Assembly: GCA_041493035.1 (NCBI GenBank)
Contig: JBGPYB010000098.1
Location: forward strand, 1-18,483
Reading direction: 5' to 3'
DNA length: 18,483 nucleotides
From: JBGPYB01 sp041493035
Lineage (GTDB): Bacteria; Acidobacteriota; Vicinamibacteria; Fen-336
In this document: positions 7,810-16,071 of the stretch, in pieces
Numbering within the stretch: the first letter of the stretch is position 1
Layout: each line of letters opens with the position of its first letter
The notes under the pieces: generated by a model
The model's database searches: none
The model's input: the letters and a program-made list of their open reading frames with translations, nothing else
Told to the model about the DNA's origin: nothing
Program-made: the position numbers and the translations under genes

Positions 7810-9237
7810 CTAGGGCGCTGCCCGCTTCCGCCCCGTCAGGCGTGAAGCCTCGGGACGTCCGCGGTAGTACGGGTCCAATGGATAGCATCCCGAGACGAGC
7901 CCCTGACGTGGCGCCGTGGTGCAATCGCTGAATGTCCGGCAGAGACGCTTGCGATCGACAGGACGACCCGCGAGCACGTCCGCGGCCATGTCGGGATACG
8001 ACAGCACGCCGCGTCCGATCCCGACCGAATCGGCCTGCCCTTCCCTCACCACCGCCTGCGCGACGTTCGGGAGCCACTCCTGGAGATACGAGTATCCCGA
8101 ACCCACGACCAGCAACTCCGGGCGGTGCTTCTTGAGGGCCGCCGTGGCGGCGATCTGCCGAGCCACGCCGACGAGCGGATCCTCCGGCGGCAGATAGCCG
8201 TCGGACGGCGGAAAGAGCGCGGGGCGCTGGATGTGGGGGTTGTAGTAGGGACTCCCCGCCGTGGTGCAGAAGAGGTAGACGTCGAGAGCCAAGAGCAAGT
8301 CCAGGAAACGTCGCGGCTCCTCGAGGTCGATGCCGAGGCCGGTGCCATCTCCTCCGAACGCGTACCGGTAGCGCCGCTCCTCCTCCGGCCGGCCGATCCC
8401 CGTTGCCCCGGCCTCGAACGGTGCAAAGTCGAAGATGCTCAACCGTACCCCGACGGCCAGACCGGGAGCGCTCGCGCGAATCCCCCCGACCACGTCGCGG
8501 AAGAAACGGGTGCGGTTCTCGAGGCTGCCGCCGTAGCGACCCGGGCGGTCGAAGGCCGAGAGCAGCTCGTGGCCGAGATATCCGTGGCAGTGCTTCACGT
8601 CCACGAAACGGAAGCCGGCGCGAGCGGCACGCACCGCAGCCGCCACGAAGTCGTCGACGAGGCGAGCCAGGTCGTCGTCGGAGAGGAGGGCCGCGTCGTC
8701 GCGAAGGCCGAGGCGACGGTCGAGGAATGGGTGACGATACGCGATCCGAGGCTCGGGGCGCCCTTCAAGGCCCGGACGGGCGAAGCGCCCGGAGTGTGTC
8801 AGTTGCAGACCAATGAGCAGTCCGTCTGTCGTCCCGAAGCGCGCGGCGTGAGCGCGCTCCGCCGTCTCGCGGAGCTCCGCGATGGGTCCCAGGGTTCCTT
8901 CAGTGAGCAGAAGCTGATGTGGGTTCGCTCGGCCGTCGGGCCGAACGGCCACGGCCTCCCCGCCCCAGAGGAGCTTCGCGCCGCTCTCGCCAAAATGCTT
9001 CCAGCGACGTGTGGTCAACTCGCTCGGGGCACCCTCGGCCGTCCCGTCCCACCCTTCCATCGGAAGGATCGCAAAGCGGTTGCCGATCGTGAAGCCGCCG
9101 GCGCTCAGGGGACGCGCCAACGGCCCCTCGGGCGCCGGCGTGACGACATCGTCGAAGGGTAACTCCACACCGAGCGCCGCGAGTCGATCGCGGAACGCCT
9201 CGGCGCTGAGCGATGCCACGCGCGGGTACTGAGTCAT
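7810..9237 (-). CDS. Old Yellow Enzyme-family NADH:flavin oxidoreductase
   Basis: This 475-residue protein is a TIM-barrel FMN oxidoreductase of the OYE / 2,4-dienoyl-CoA reductase family. Supporting motifs, in order: NRFAILPMEGWDG near 53-65 (flavin end of the barrel), LQLTHSGRFARPG at 144-156, KHCHGYLGHELLSAF at 215-229 with His216/His218 as the likely substrate-binding pair, and the family signature RYGGSLENRTRF at 234-245. It has no signal peptide. The C-terminus carries Cys433, Cys439 and Cys451 (CX5CX11C), in the place where dienoyl-CoA reductases have a four-cysteine 4Fe-4S site, but one ligand is missing and there is no C-terminal FAD/NAD domain (those enzymes are about 670 residues). 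It is therefore single-domain, and the cluster is doubtful. The ATG overlaps the stop of the propeller gene as ATGA. OYE enzymes reduce activated C=C bonds; the role in a sugar operon is unknown. Confidence 0.9.
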   Translation of the reverse strand: MTQYPRVASLSAEAFRDRLAALGVELPFDDVVTPAPEGPLARPLSAGGFTIGNRFAILPMEGWDGTAEGAPSELTTRRWKHFGESGAKLLWGGEAVAVRPDGRANPHQLLLTEGTLGPIAELRETAERAHAARFGTTDGLLIGLQLTHSGRFARPGLEGRPEPRIAYRHPFLDRRLGLRDDAALLSDDDLARLVDDFVAAAVRAARAGFRFVDVKHCHGYLGHELLSAFDRPGRYGGSLENRTRFFRDVVGGIRASAPGLAVGVRLSIFDFAPFEAGATGIGRPEEERRYRYAFGGDGTGLGIDLEEPRRFLDLLLALDVYLFCTTAGSPYYNPHIQRPALFPPSDGYLPPEDPLVGVARQIAATAALKKHRPELLVVGSGYSYLQEWLPNVAQAVVREGQADSVGIGRGVLSYPDMAADVLAGRPVDRKRLCRTFSDCTTAPRQGLVSGCYPLDPYYRGRPEASRLTGRKRAAP

Positions 9238-11666
9238 CGGCCCCCGCTGCGAAAACGATCCGCCTGGACCACGTCCTCCCCCGCGCCCTTATCCCCCGCC
9301 GCGGGCCCGTGCCAGACGCCGCCGCCGTAGGTCGTGACGTAGATCCGGCTCGCGTCCTGTGGATCGGGGATCACGCGCTGGCCCCATTTGAAATTGAAGC
9401 CGCGGATCCTGGCCCAGCTCTCTCCCCGATCGGTGGACCGGAAGGCCGACTGATCGAAGCCGCATGCGTAGAGCGTCGCCGGGTTGCGAGGGTCGATGGT
9501 TACGTCGTAGACGTGCTGATAGCCGGGCAGGACGCTCTTCCAGATGGCGCCGCCGTCAGTCGTCACGAAGATTCCGCCTCCCGTGTCTCCTCCGGGTGTC
9601 GCGCGTCCCCACGCCGCGAGGTAGAGGCGCTTCGTGTCCTGCGGGTCCACGGTAAGGCCGTTGGGACCATTCGTCCCGGCAGGCAGGACGAGCCGCGTCC
9701 AATGCTCGGCCCCGTCGGTGGAGCGATAGAGGGCCCCGTCGCGCTCGTCACCGATCTCGCCCCGCTCGCTCCGTCGCGCCACGACGAGGTACAGGGTCCC
9801 GTCCGCAGCGCGGGTGATACGCCAGGCGAAGGGCTGCGGCCCGGCGATGCCGGCATTCTTCAAGGACCAGGTCGCTCCGTTGTCGGCGGACTTGAAGACG
9901 CCGTGGCCGAAGCCCGTGGCGTAGAGGGTCCGCCGCCCCTTCGGGCTCGCGGGGTCGAGAAGAACGTGGGTCGTGGCCATTTCCGGAAGCCCCGTGCCCG
10001 AGCGGTTCCACGTTCCCCCGCCATCGGTGGAGATTCCGACGCCGCCTTGGAACTTGTCGGGATCGGTGTGGCGCCACATCTTGGGGCGAGGCAGATCGTG
10101 TGTGGCGCTGAAGGCGCCCCACAGAAGGCCCTTCACCTCGGGATCGAAGACGACCCAATAGGTCGTGTTCCTCCACCGAAGGGGAACGCCTTCGACGGAG
10201 CTGATCCAGGATTCCCCGTCGTCCTCGCTCCGGAAGAGACCGATGTCAGTGCTCGAGATGAAGACGCGCTGCGGGTCGAAGGGATCCCAGTGAATGCCGT
10301 AGGCGTTGGTCACGTCGAGGCCTCGGCTGGTCCATCGATTCTCCCCTCGGGAAGCAGAGTTGACCTGAGCCCATGTGGCACCACCATCGACCGTGCGATA
10401 GGTGCGGAAAAGATCGGTCACGAAGACCACGTCGGGGTTCGTGGGAGCGACACCCAGGTCGTAGGGAGCGTCGAACCAGATGGAATAGCCGTCGGTCGGA
10501 GCACGCTTCTCGATCCACGATCCCTGGAGGTTGGCCGACGGTCGATCGGCCTCTTCCTGAACGACGCGCCAGGTGCGGCCGCCGTCGGTCGTCTTGGCGA
10601 CGCCGTTGAACTTGGGGCCGTTCGCGACATGCGACAAGCCCCGGAGCCCCGCGTACGCCACGAGCCCATGCTCCGCGGAGGCGGCCACCGGCCCGAGTCC
10701 CGGGCGCGAATCCTTGGCGCCACCCCAGCCTTCTCCCTTCCCGAAGCCCGACGAGCCTGCGAGAAGCTCGCCAGATGCCGGCCGCCAAGTGCGGCCGCCG
10801 TCCTCCGAGACGAAGAGACCGCCGATCGGTCCGCTCGGTCCCGCCTCGATCGGGGTCGACACGTAAAGGAGCGTCTGGCCCGATCCGGGATCGCGACCCA
10901 AGGTGGCGGAGGTCATGTGCCCCGGCGGCGGTGGATTCAAGTGAGTCCAGGCGCCGGCCGCACTCTCGAAGACACCGCTCTCGGCTACCGCTCGCACCAC
11001 ACGCGCGGGGCCGAGACCTTCGATTCCGATGGCGAAAGCGCGCTCCATGCCCAGGTCTCCGAGCTTCGTCCACGTGCGCCCGCCGTCAGCCGAGGCCAGC
11101 AGACGCGTCGGCGAGCCGGGAGATCCGGGGCGCGGCGATTCCGCGCTGCTCAAGGCCATCGCGAGAAACCGGCTGTCGGAGGGATCCACGGCCACCGCGT
11201 GAATGTCGACCTCCCGGCCGCTCCCCGCGTACGCCGGGTCGTCGGTGGTGATCACGAAGTCGGCGTGGTCGGTCCACGCGTGGACGACGGTGTTCTTGTC
11301 GGGGTCGGGGTAGATCATCGCCCACGTCCGGCCGGCGTCCGGGCTCCGCCAGAGCGCGGCCGTCGCTGCATAGATCACCGAAGGGTCCTTCGGATCGAAG
11401 GCGAACGCGGAGGGCGGGGCGCCGAGGCTGAACATCCGCCAAGACTCGCCCGCGTCCTTCGTGATGTAGGCGCCGGTCATGTCGCACGCTTCCACGACGA
11501 GGTGAGGATCGTGCGGGCTGACGACCGGGTGCCGCGTCGTGCCGCCCCCGCCGGGCCCCACAATCCGCCACGCGTCGAGACGAGGGGCGGGGCCCGGCTC
11601 TCCGGCGAGGCCGACCAGCGCGAGAGCCGGCAACGATACCCACGCGACGCGTCTCCAGGACTTCAT
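9234..11666 (-). CDS. Secreted tandem beta-propeller protein with Asp-box (BNR) repeats, GH74/sialidase-like
   Basis: This 810-residue protein begins with a signal peptide (residues 1-22, MKSWRRVAWVSLPALALVGL then AG). I count twelve Asp-box repeats of the form S/T-x-D-x-G-x-x-W, near residues 69, 108, 192, 287, 359, 425, 480, 546, 593, 649, 702 and 744. That number and length suit two seven-bladed propellers, as in GH74 xyloglucanases and the VPS10/sortilin group. The opening VGPGGGG and CDMTGAYITKDAGESW (Asp62) resemble the GH74 segment that carries a catalytic Asp; Asp474 in DPFDPQRVFISSTDIGLF is a possible partner. This match is from memory and tentative. The sialidase FRIP motif is absent, so an annotation as exo-alpha-sialidase would be weak. 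The ATG overlaps the previous stop (ATGA). A hydrolase or glycan-binding role outside the cytoplasm is inferred. Confidence 0.88.
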   Translation of the reverse strand: MKSWRRVAWVSLPALALVGLAGEPGPAPRLDAWRIVGPGGGGTTRHPVVSPHDPHLVVEACDMTGAYITKDAGESWRMFSLGAPPSAFAFDPKDPSVIYAATAALWRSPDAGRTWAMIYPDPDKNTVVHAWTDHADFVITTDDPAYAGSGREVDIHAVAVDPSDSRFLAMALSSAESPRPGSPGSPTRLLASADGGRTWTKLGDLGMERAFAIGIEGLGPARVVRAVAESGVFESAAGAWTHLNPPPPGHMTSATLGRDPGSGQTLLYVSTPIEAGPSGPIGGLFVSEDGGRTWRPASGELLAGSSGFGKGEGWGGAKDSRPGLGPVAASAEHGLVAYAGLRGLSHVANGPKFNGVAKTTDGGRTWRVVQEEADRPSANLQGSWIEKRAPTDGYSIWFDAPYDLGVAPTNPDVVFVTDLFRTYRTVDGGATWAQVNSASRGENRWTSRGLDVTNAYGIHWDPFDPQRVFISSTDIGLFRSEDDGESWISSVEGVPLRWRNTTYWVVFDPEVKGLLWGAFSATHDLPRPKMWRHTDPDKFQGGVGISTDGGGTWNRSGTGLPEMATTHVLLDPASPKGRRTLYATGFGHGVFKSADNGATWSLKNAGIAGPQPFAWRITRAADGTLYLVVARRSERGEIGDERDGALYRSTDGAEHWTRLVLPAGTNGPNGLTVDPQDTKRLYLAAWGRATPGGDTGGGIFVTTDGGAIWKSVLPGYQHVYDVTIDPRNPATLYACGFDQSAFRSTDRGESWARIRGFNFKWGQRVIPDPQDASRIYVTTYGGGVWHGPAAGDKGAGEDVVQADRFRSGGR

Positions 11667-12658
11667 GCTTTGAACTCGTCCCTTCTGTGACGGATGGACT
11701 CGGCCACCGCCACGGATTGGCGTGACTCAGTGAGGCTCGGCGAGGGCGTCCGGCCGGCGGCGAGGGCTCCCAAGAACGCCTCATATTCGGCGAAGAAGCC
11801 TCCCAGCTCCCAGGGCTCCGCCCCACCGCCGACGCTCTCCCCCATGACGTTCGCCGCGAGTACTCCGGCCTCGAGGTGCTGCAACCGGCCGGGGGAGTCG
11901 AAGGCGTCCCACATCGGGACGTTCACAAAGAAAGTGTGCCCAAGGGTGTGGACGGTGGCGCGCTCGACGACGACTCCCGCGACAGGGCAGAAGGCCAGAT
12001 GCGCCGTCGCGCCGGAAGCCATCACCGCGTCCATGAAGATGTTCGCCACACCCGGCCCCAGCTCCGGACGCTCCTGATACCGAAAGCGGACGTGAGCATA
12101 GTCCGAGGCCGCAATGAACCGTACGGCGTCGATGCCGTGGATGGCGGTCACCGAGAAGTCGGCATCGCGGCGGTCGAAGCGCGTCATCTCGTAGTGGATG
12201 TGATGGACTTGCTCCGGCTGACCCAGGATCGCCACCCTTCGGCGCAGGTCCCGGACGAGTGGGGCGTAGCGGCGATTGAGCGCCACCTGGTGCGGGACCA
12301 CGCCGCCACGCCGCTCGGCCGCCGCGATGAGCCGATCAATCTCCTCCAGCGTGCGACCCGGAGGCTTCTCCAACAGCACGGGGATGCCGTGCTCGAGAAG
12401 CGGCGCGGCCACGGCCACAGTCACCGATTCGGGCACCACCACCACCACGGCGTCGGGCACTTCGGCCGCCAACATCGTCTCGACGTCACCATAGGCTCGC
12501 GCGAACCCGAACCGCGTTCGATAGGCCTCGGCCCTTCCGAGGTCCACGTCGCAGCACGCCGCGAGGACCCACTCCGGATGCGCGCCTGCGTACTTCTTCT
12601 GAGCCGGCCCGTGGGAGCTGTGCGCGTGCTCGCCGCAGCCGATGGCGCAGAGCTTCAT
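11663..12658 (-). CDS. Gfo/Idh/MocA-family oxidoreductase
   Basis: This 331-residue cytoplasmic protein is an NAD(P)-dependent sugar or cyclitol dehydrogenase of the Gfo/Idh/MocA family. The Rossmann motif starts at the first residues (MKLCAIGCGEHAHSSH, GxGxHA type), Asp38 ends the second strand region (AACCDVD), and EKPPG at 97-101 carries the conserved catalytic Lys98 of the EKP motif. HGIDAVRFI (His174, Asp177) matches the second-domain active-site HxxD position. Length is normal for the family (330-400). There is no signal peptide, and residue 1 falls exactly at the start of the nucleotide-binding fold, so the ATG at 12658 is secure; GAGGG lies 9 bases upstream and overlaps the previous stop. 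The gap to the upstream gene is 12 bases. It may oxidise a sugar released by the secreted enzymes. A GH109-type glycosidase role is possible in this fold, but nothing here supports it. Confidence 0.92.
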   Translation of the reverse strand: MKLCAIGCGEHAHSSHGPAQKKYAGAHPEWVLAACCDVDLGRAEAYRTRFGFARAYGDVETMLAAEVPDAVVVVVPESVTVAVAAPLLEHGIPVLLEKPPGRTLEEIDRLIAAAERRGGVVPHQVALNRRYAPLVRDLRRRVAILGQPEQVHHIHYEMTRFDRRDADFSVTAIHGIDAVRFIAASDYAHVRFRYQERPELGPGVANIFMDAVMASGATAHLAFCPVAGVVVERATVHTLGHTFFVNVPMWDAFDSPGRLQHLEAGVLAANVMGESVGGGAEPWELGGFFAEYEAFLGALAAGRTPSPSLTESRQSVAVAESIRHRRDEFKA

Positions 12659-12670
12659 GCCCGAGGTCCC

Positions 12671-13699
12671 TCAGTCCCCCTCGACGGATCGGGCGCCGGT
12701 GTCCACGACCTCGAAGTCTCTCCCCTTGACCCGATGGAGCGTCTCGAGGCCCGCGAGGCGCCTGTCGGGAGCGATGGACATCCACCAATCGCTACCGTTG
12801 TCGGCCATGAACATGCCGTAGGTCTTCAAGCCTTTGAGGATCGCCTGAACGTGCGGAGGGAAGCTCGATATGTCGAAGTCCTTCCGCAGACGGAACCGTT
12901 CCCCCATCCGAGGCAGGTTCGGGTCGCGGTTGGAGCTGGCCCAATGCGTGGCCGGCAAAATGTACGCGCGGCGGCTCTTCCGGACCGTGAAGCGCATGGC
13001 GTGCTCCACGATGCCGCGGGCGCACTCGTCGTATCGGACCACGGCCGGGAAGATCGGCAGGCCGGCGGCGTCGGCCGAGGTCCAGCGCTCGGGCCGCAGA
13101 GCGCCCGTCCGCAAGTCCCACGTCACGCTGTTGGAGGCCTGCCACCCGGCGTCGGTCCGCTTCGCCTGCCAGAACTCGTGGAACTTGCCGTTGCCGGGAT
13201 CCACGAGAATCACGTGGCGATCCCCTTCGGCCTCGCGCTGGAACTGCTCCAGCGTCTGCCCCGGCTTCGGAACCGCCTTCGAGTTCTCGTTTCGTGTGAG
13301 GGGCCAGTTCTCGATCGGCGCGTTGTCGGGGACAGGGAACGGACCCGGGTCCGACTCCTCCGGGTAGTCGAGGATCTTCACGTCTACGCGCTTCTGATCG
13401 GCCGGCACGATGATGAATCCCATGTCGAGGTTGTACTCGAGGGGCTTGTCGGGGCCGATACCCGCAACCATCGCCGCGGAGTTCTTGCTCACCGGGAGGC
13501 CCGAGATGTCCTGGTTCCAGGCATTGTCTGGCGGAAACACCTGGAGCGCCGCCAGGATGGCGTCGGCCTCTCGCGTATCGAACATCACCGGCTGGGTGAT
13601 CGCGGGCATCGGCGGCCGCGTCGCTCCGAGGGCCACGAAGCCGACGAGCGTTCCGCCGACAGCAAGGCTCAGTCGCCGCGTCCACGAGATGGTCTTCAT
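12671..13699 (-). CDS. Conserved secreted protein of unknown function
   Basis: I recognise this 342-residue protein as a conserved family from GC-rich bacteria but know no function or named domain for it. Residues 1-26 form a signal peptide; the twin arginine in WTRRLSLAVGG may indicate Tat export, but the motif is imperfect. Highly patterned blocks suggest an enzyme: VFPPDNAWNQDISGLPV (54-70), DYPEESDPGPFPVP (111-124), EGDRHVILVDPGNGKFHEFW (158-177), TSADAAGLPIFPAVVRYDE (207-225), HAMRFTV and THWASS (233-256), and MADNGSDWWMSIAPD (298-312). Acidic, His and Trp residues within these blocks are candidates for a sugar-binding or metal site. The ATG at 13699 overlaps the lyase stop as ATGA and has AGAGGAGA a few bases upstream, which decides against the in-frame ATG at 13762. 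Position straight after the lyase gene suggests a direct part in polysaccharide breakdown, which is inference only. Confidence 0.85.
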   Translation of the reverse strand: MKTISWTRRLSLAVGGTLVGFVALGATRPPMPAITQPVMFDTREADAILAALQVFPPDNAWNQDISGLPVSKNSAAMVAGIGPDKPLEYNLDMGFIIVPADQKRVDVKILDYPEESDPGPFPVPDNAPIENWPLTRNENSKAVPKPGQTLEQFQREAEGDRHVILVDPGNGKFHEFWQAKRTDAGWQASNSVTWDLRTGALRPERWTSADAAGLPIFPAVVRYDECARGIVEHAMRFTVRKSRRAYILPATHWASSNRDPNLPRMGERFRLRKDFDISSFPPHVQAILKGLKTYGMFMADNGSDWWMSIAPDRRLAGLETLHRVKGRDFEVVDTGARSVEGD

Positions 13700-16071
13700 C
13701 GTGTCTCCTCTGGGTTCGGTGAAGGTCGCCGCAGTCGCAACCGACCATTCTTCTGCGACCACGGCACGTGGATCACGCCGGCGTCATTCGCCGCTCCGGC
13801 GAAGCGCCAGAGGGGTGAGCCGGGCGCGAAGTTCGACGTGAGCTGTAGCTCGTAGGTCGCGCGAGGCCTGAGGCCAGCGACAACGAGGTCCCGGCTCGCC
13901 ACGTCGGGGAGCGTCGCTTCTCCTTCGTCGGGAGGCGCCTCGCCTGTCGCGAAGAGTACCGTCGCGTCTCCCTCCACGACGGCTCCAGCCAACCCGTGCC
14001 CAAGGGCCCCCTCGACGCGCCGCGGAGGCGTCCCCTTGTCTCCAATCTCGAGAGCGTGGAGGAAGACGTCTTCGCGGGCAGAGCTCCTGGGCGACACTTC
14101 GATGCGCCAGCCGCCGGGAACCACGGCCCGCCGATTCGATGGCGAGAGGCGCGCCATGTCCCCACCCCAGAACGTCAGCCACATCTTCTTCAAGTACGGG
14201 TCGCTCGGAAGAGGTCCGCCAGCCGGAGGGTCCAGAGGCCAGTTCTTCCCCGAGCCCCATGCGCCGCCCCGCTCGTCCCCCGGCGTCCAGAACTCCCACC
14301 CAAGGCCGCCGCGCACGACGACATCGCGGTCGCGCGGAAGGAGCGCGTGGACGCGCAAGCGTCCCTCACCGTCCTCGAACGTGACGAGACCCCCGTCAGT
14401 ATGGGCGGTGCCCCCTTGCCCCACCGATCGACCCGCTTCGCCCGGCGCGTCTACGACCTTCGGCTCGGAGACGCCGTGAAGGAGCCAGGCCTTCTTGTAC
14501 GACGCGTCCCGGCTCGCGACGCGATCCAGGACGAAGAGCACGTCGGATGCCGGAAGCCAGAGAAGGTCCCGAACGAAGCCCGACACCTTCGAGGGCTGGT
14601 AGGCGCGCGTTCCGTCCCCCTTCGCGTAGACGTAGCGTTCCGGCTCGCGATCGTAGGCCTCGATCCGGCCGCGATCCCAAAGGTCGCGTGTGTTCTGCCA
14701 GTCGGCGAGGCTCCGGACCGAGTTCCAGAAGCGCGATGAGTCCATCCGTTGCCCGCCATCATTGGCCGCTGGCCACAGGTTCTCCCCCCAGAAGAACCGC
14801 TCCCCAGGCTGGTAGACGAGCATCGTGTTGTGGGCGATGGTGCGCCGGTACTGATTCAGGTAGTGGGGGCTCTCGGTGTCGGTGTAGTCGGCGCCCGCAT
14901 CGATGGCGAGATAGCCTTTGTGGTAGATCACGAAGTGGTTCGTGTCGAGGTGGTCGTGCTTCGCGAAGTAGGGCCCGCACGCGAACTCGATCCACGTCGC
15001 GGCCTTCCCCCACCCGCTTCGCATGACGAGGTGGCCAACCCCTGGGAAGAGTCGCGCCCGCGGCAGCTCAGCCTCCGTCGTCGCCGCGGGGTCGCGAGCC
15101 ACGACCGCCTTATCGCTCCAGAGGAACTCCAGGACCGGGATCCCCCACTCGCGCGGCAGCCATCCGCTTTCCTTCAAGATCCACGCGGCGAAGGGGTCCT
15201 TGAATCGGTGAACGGCGTAGCCGAGGACGACGTTGTCGAGAGCATCGAGATGGGGGAATTCGTTGTCGTCGTCTCGGGCAGTGGAGCCGTCCGGGAGCAC
15301 CTTGTACAGGTAGGTGGGCCCCATGTTCCGGAAGACGCCGAAGCGGCGGGCCGGGTCCTCGCCCGTGGTCGTGCGCCGCAGCTCGGCCATGAGAGCCAGC
15401 GGCGCCCAGGTGATGCGCATGTAGTCCATGGACTCGTGGTAGCCGCCTTCGGGGTCCACGAGGTCGGTCGTCTCGAGGATGTTGTCCAGGGCACGATGCG
15501 CCTGCGCTCGGAGGGGCGCAGCGCGCCCTTCCACGGACCCGTGCCCTTCGACCGCAGCCAGCGCGAAGGTTGCCAGCGCCAGCTCGCGCGCCGTGTGGTT
15601 GTGGTACGAGGCCTGTGTCGGATCGGCGAGAGACTGGAGCGCGAGCATCTTCGCGGCGCCGTCCACGAGGTCGGCGGCGACCGCATCCTTGAGCGCGGCG
15701 TCGAAGGCGGGATGCGCGTAGAGCCAGTCGAAAGCCAGCGCGCGGCGGAGCGTGCGCATGTAACGGTCCGAGCCCTTGCGCCTGTCCGGTGGATCGGCGC
15801 GTAGATCGTCCAAAGCGCGGCGCGCAAAGCTGTCGTCCCCCGTGAGCAGCCAGGTGAGCGCCCATCCAGGCAGGTCGTCGGAGGGCCGATCGCCGGCGGC
15901 GTACTTGGCGCGCAGGGCCGCGAGCGAGCTGAAAGCGTCACTTTCGGCCAGCAGAAGCCGAGGTCGTCGAGAAGGCGGCGCCTCAGCCAGGACTATAGGC
16001 CGGAGGGACAGCAGCGCCCAGCCCAGGAAGATCGCGAAGCCTCCCACCACTCGCGCCGTTCGCGCCGTCAT
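13696..16071 (-). CDS. Heparinase II/III-family polysaccharide lyase
   Basis: This 791-residue exported protein matches the heparinase II/III architecture: signal peptide (1-30, ending VLAEA), alpha/alpha-toroid domain (about 40-330) and a C-terminal beta-sandwich with the Heparinase_II_III signature. Lyases of this group split uronic-acid-containing chains by beta-elimination. Candidate catalytic residues are Asn158/His159 in YHNHTARELA, Tyr211 in GGYHESMDYMRI, and the block KHDHLDTNHFVIYHKGYLAID (371-391), followed by YRRTIAHNTMLVY (408-420), whose His414 is typical of the family. The length exceeds many PL12/PL15/PL17 members because of a long C-terminal sandwich region ending in a fibronectin-like stretch (ATYELQLTSNF). 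The ATG overlaps the deacetylase stop (ATGA); GGAG lies 10 bases upstream. The substrate could be a heparosan-, chondroitin- or alginate-like polymer; neighbouring nagB and the deacetylase favour an amino-sugar-containing chain. Confidence 0.9.
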   Translation of the reverse strand: MTARTARVVGGFAIFLGWALLSLRPIVLAEAPPSRRPRLLLAESDAFSSLAALRAKYAAGDRPSDDLPGWALTWLLTGDDSFARRALDDLRADPPDRRKGSDRYMRTLRRALAFDWLYAHPAFDAALKDAVAADLVDGAAKMLALQSLADPTQASYHNHTARELALATFALAAVEGHGSVEGRAAPLRAQAHRALDNILETTDLVDPEGGYHESMDYMRITWAPLALMAELRRTTTGEDPARRFGVFRNMGPTYLYKVLPDGSTARDDDNEFPHLDALDNVVLGYAVHRFKDPFAAWILKESGWLPREWGIPVLEFLWSDKAVVARDPAATTEAELPRARLFPGVGHLVMRSGWGKAATWIEFACGPYFAKHDHLDTNHFVIYHKGYLAIDAGADYTDTESPHYLNQYRRTIAHNTMLVYQPGERFFWGENLWPAANDGGQRMDSSRFWNSVRSLADWQNTRDLWDRGRIEAYDREPERYVYAKGDGTRAYQPSKVSGFVRDLLWLPASDVLFVLDRVASRDASYKKAWLLHGVSEPKVVDAPGEAGRSVGQGGTAHTDGGLVTFEDGEGRLRVHALLPRDRDVVVRGGLGWEFWTPGDERGGAWGSGKNWPLDPPAGGPLPSDPYLKKMWLTFWGGDMARLSPSNRRAVVPGGWRIEVSPRSSAREDVFLHALEIGDKGTPPRRVEGALGHGLAGAVVEGDATVLFATGEAPPDEGEATLPDVASRDLVVAGLRPRATYELQLTSNFAPGSPLWRFAGAANDAGVIHVPWSQKNGRLRLRRPSPNPEETR
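13704..13711 (-). promoter_or_regulatory. Ribosome binding site for the secreted unknown-function gene
   Basis: On the minus strand AGAGGAGA ends 4 bases before the ATG at 13699. It supports that start over the in-frame ATG at 13762, which lacks a comparable site and would place extra residues ahead of the signal peptide. Confidence 0.75.

Noticed and set aside
9234..11666. Calling the propeller protein an exo-alpha-sialidase
   Set aside because: Asp boxes alone are not specific; no FRIP motif or arginine-triad context is visible.
9213..11690. Long open frame on the plus strand (about 825 codons)
   Set aside because: It is antisense to the Asp-box propeller gene, whose twelve repeats are unmistakable on the minus strand; the plus-strand product has no motifs.
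11663..12658. Calling the Gfo/Idh/MocA protein a GH109 alpha-N-acetylgalactosaminidase
   Set aside because: It is shorter than typical GH109 enzymes (about 440-450 residues), has no signal sequence, and shows only general family motifs.
11876..13855. Long open frame on the plus strand (about 659 codons)
   Set aside because: It spans the antisense of two well-supported genes and ignores their boundary; the translation is low-complexity Arg/His/Val without domains.
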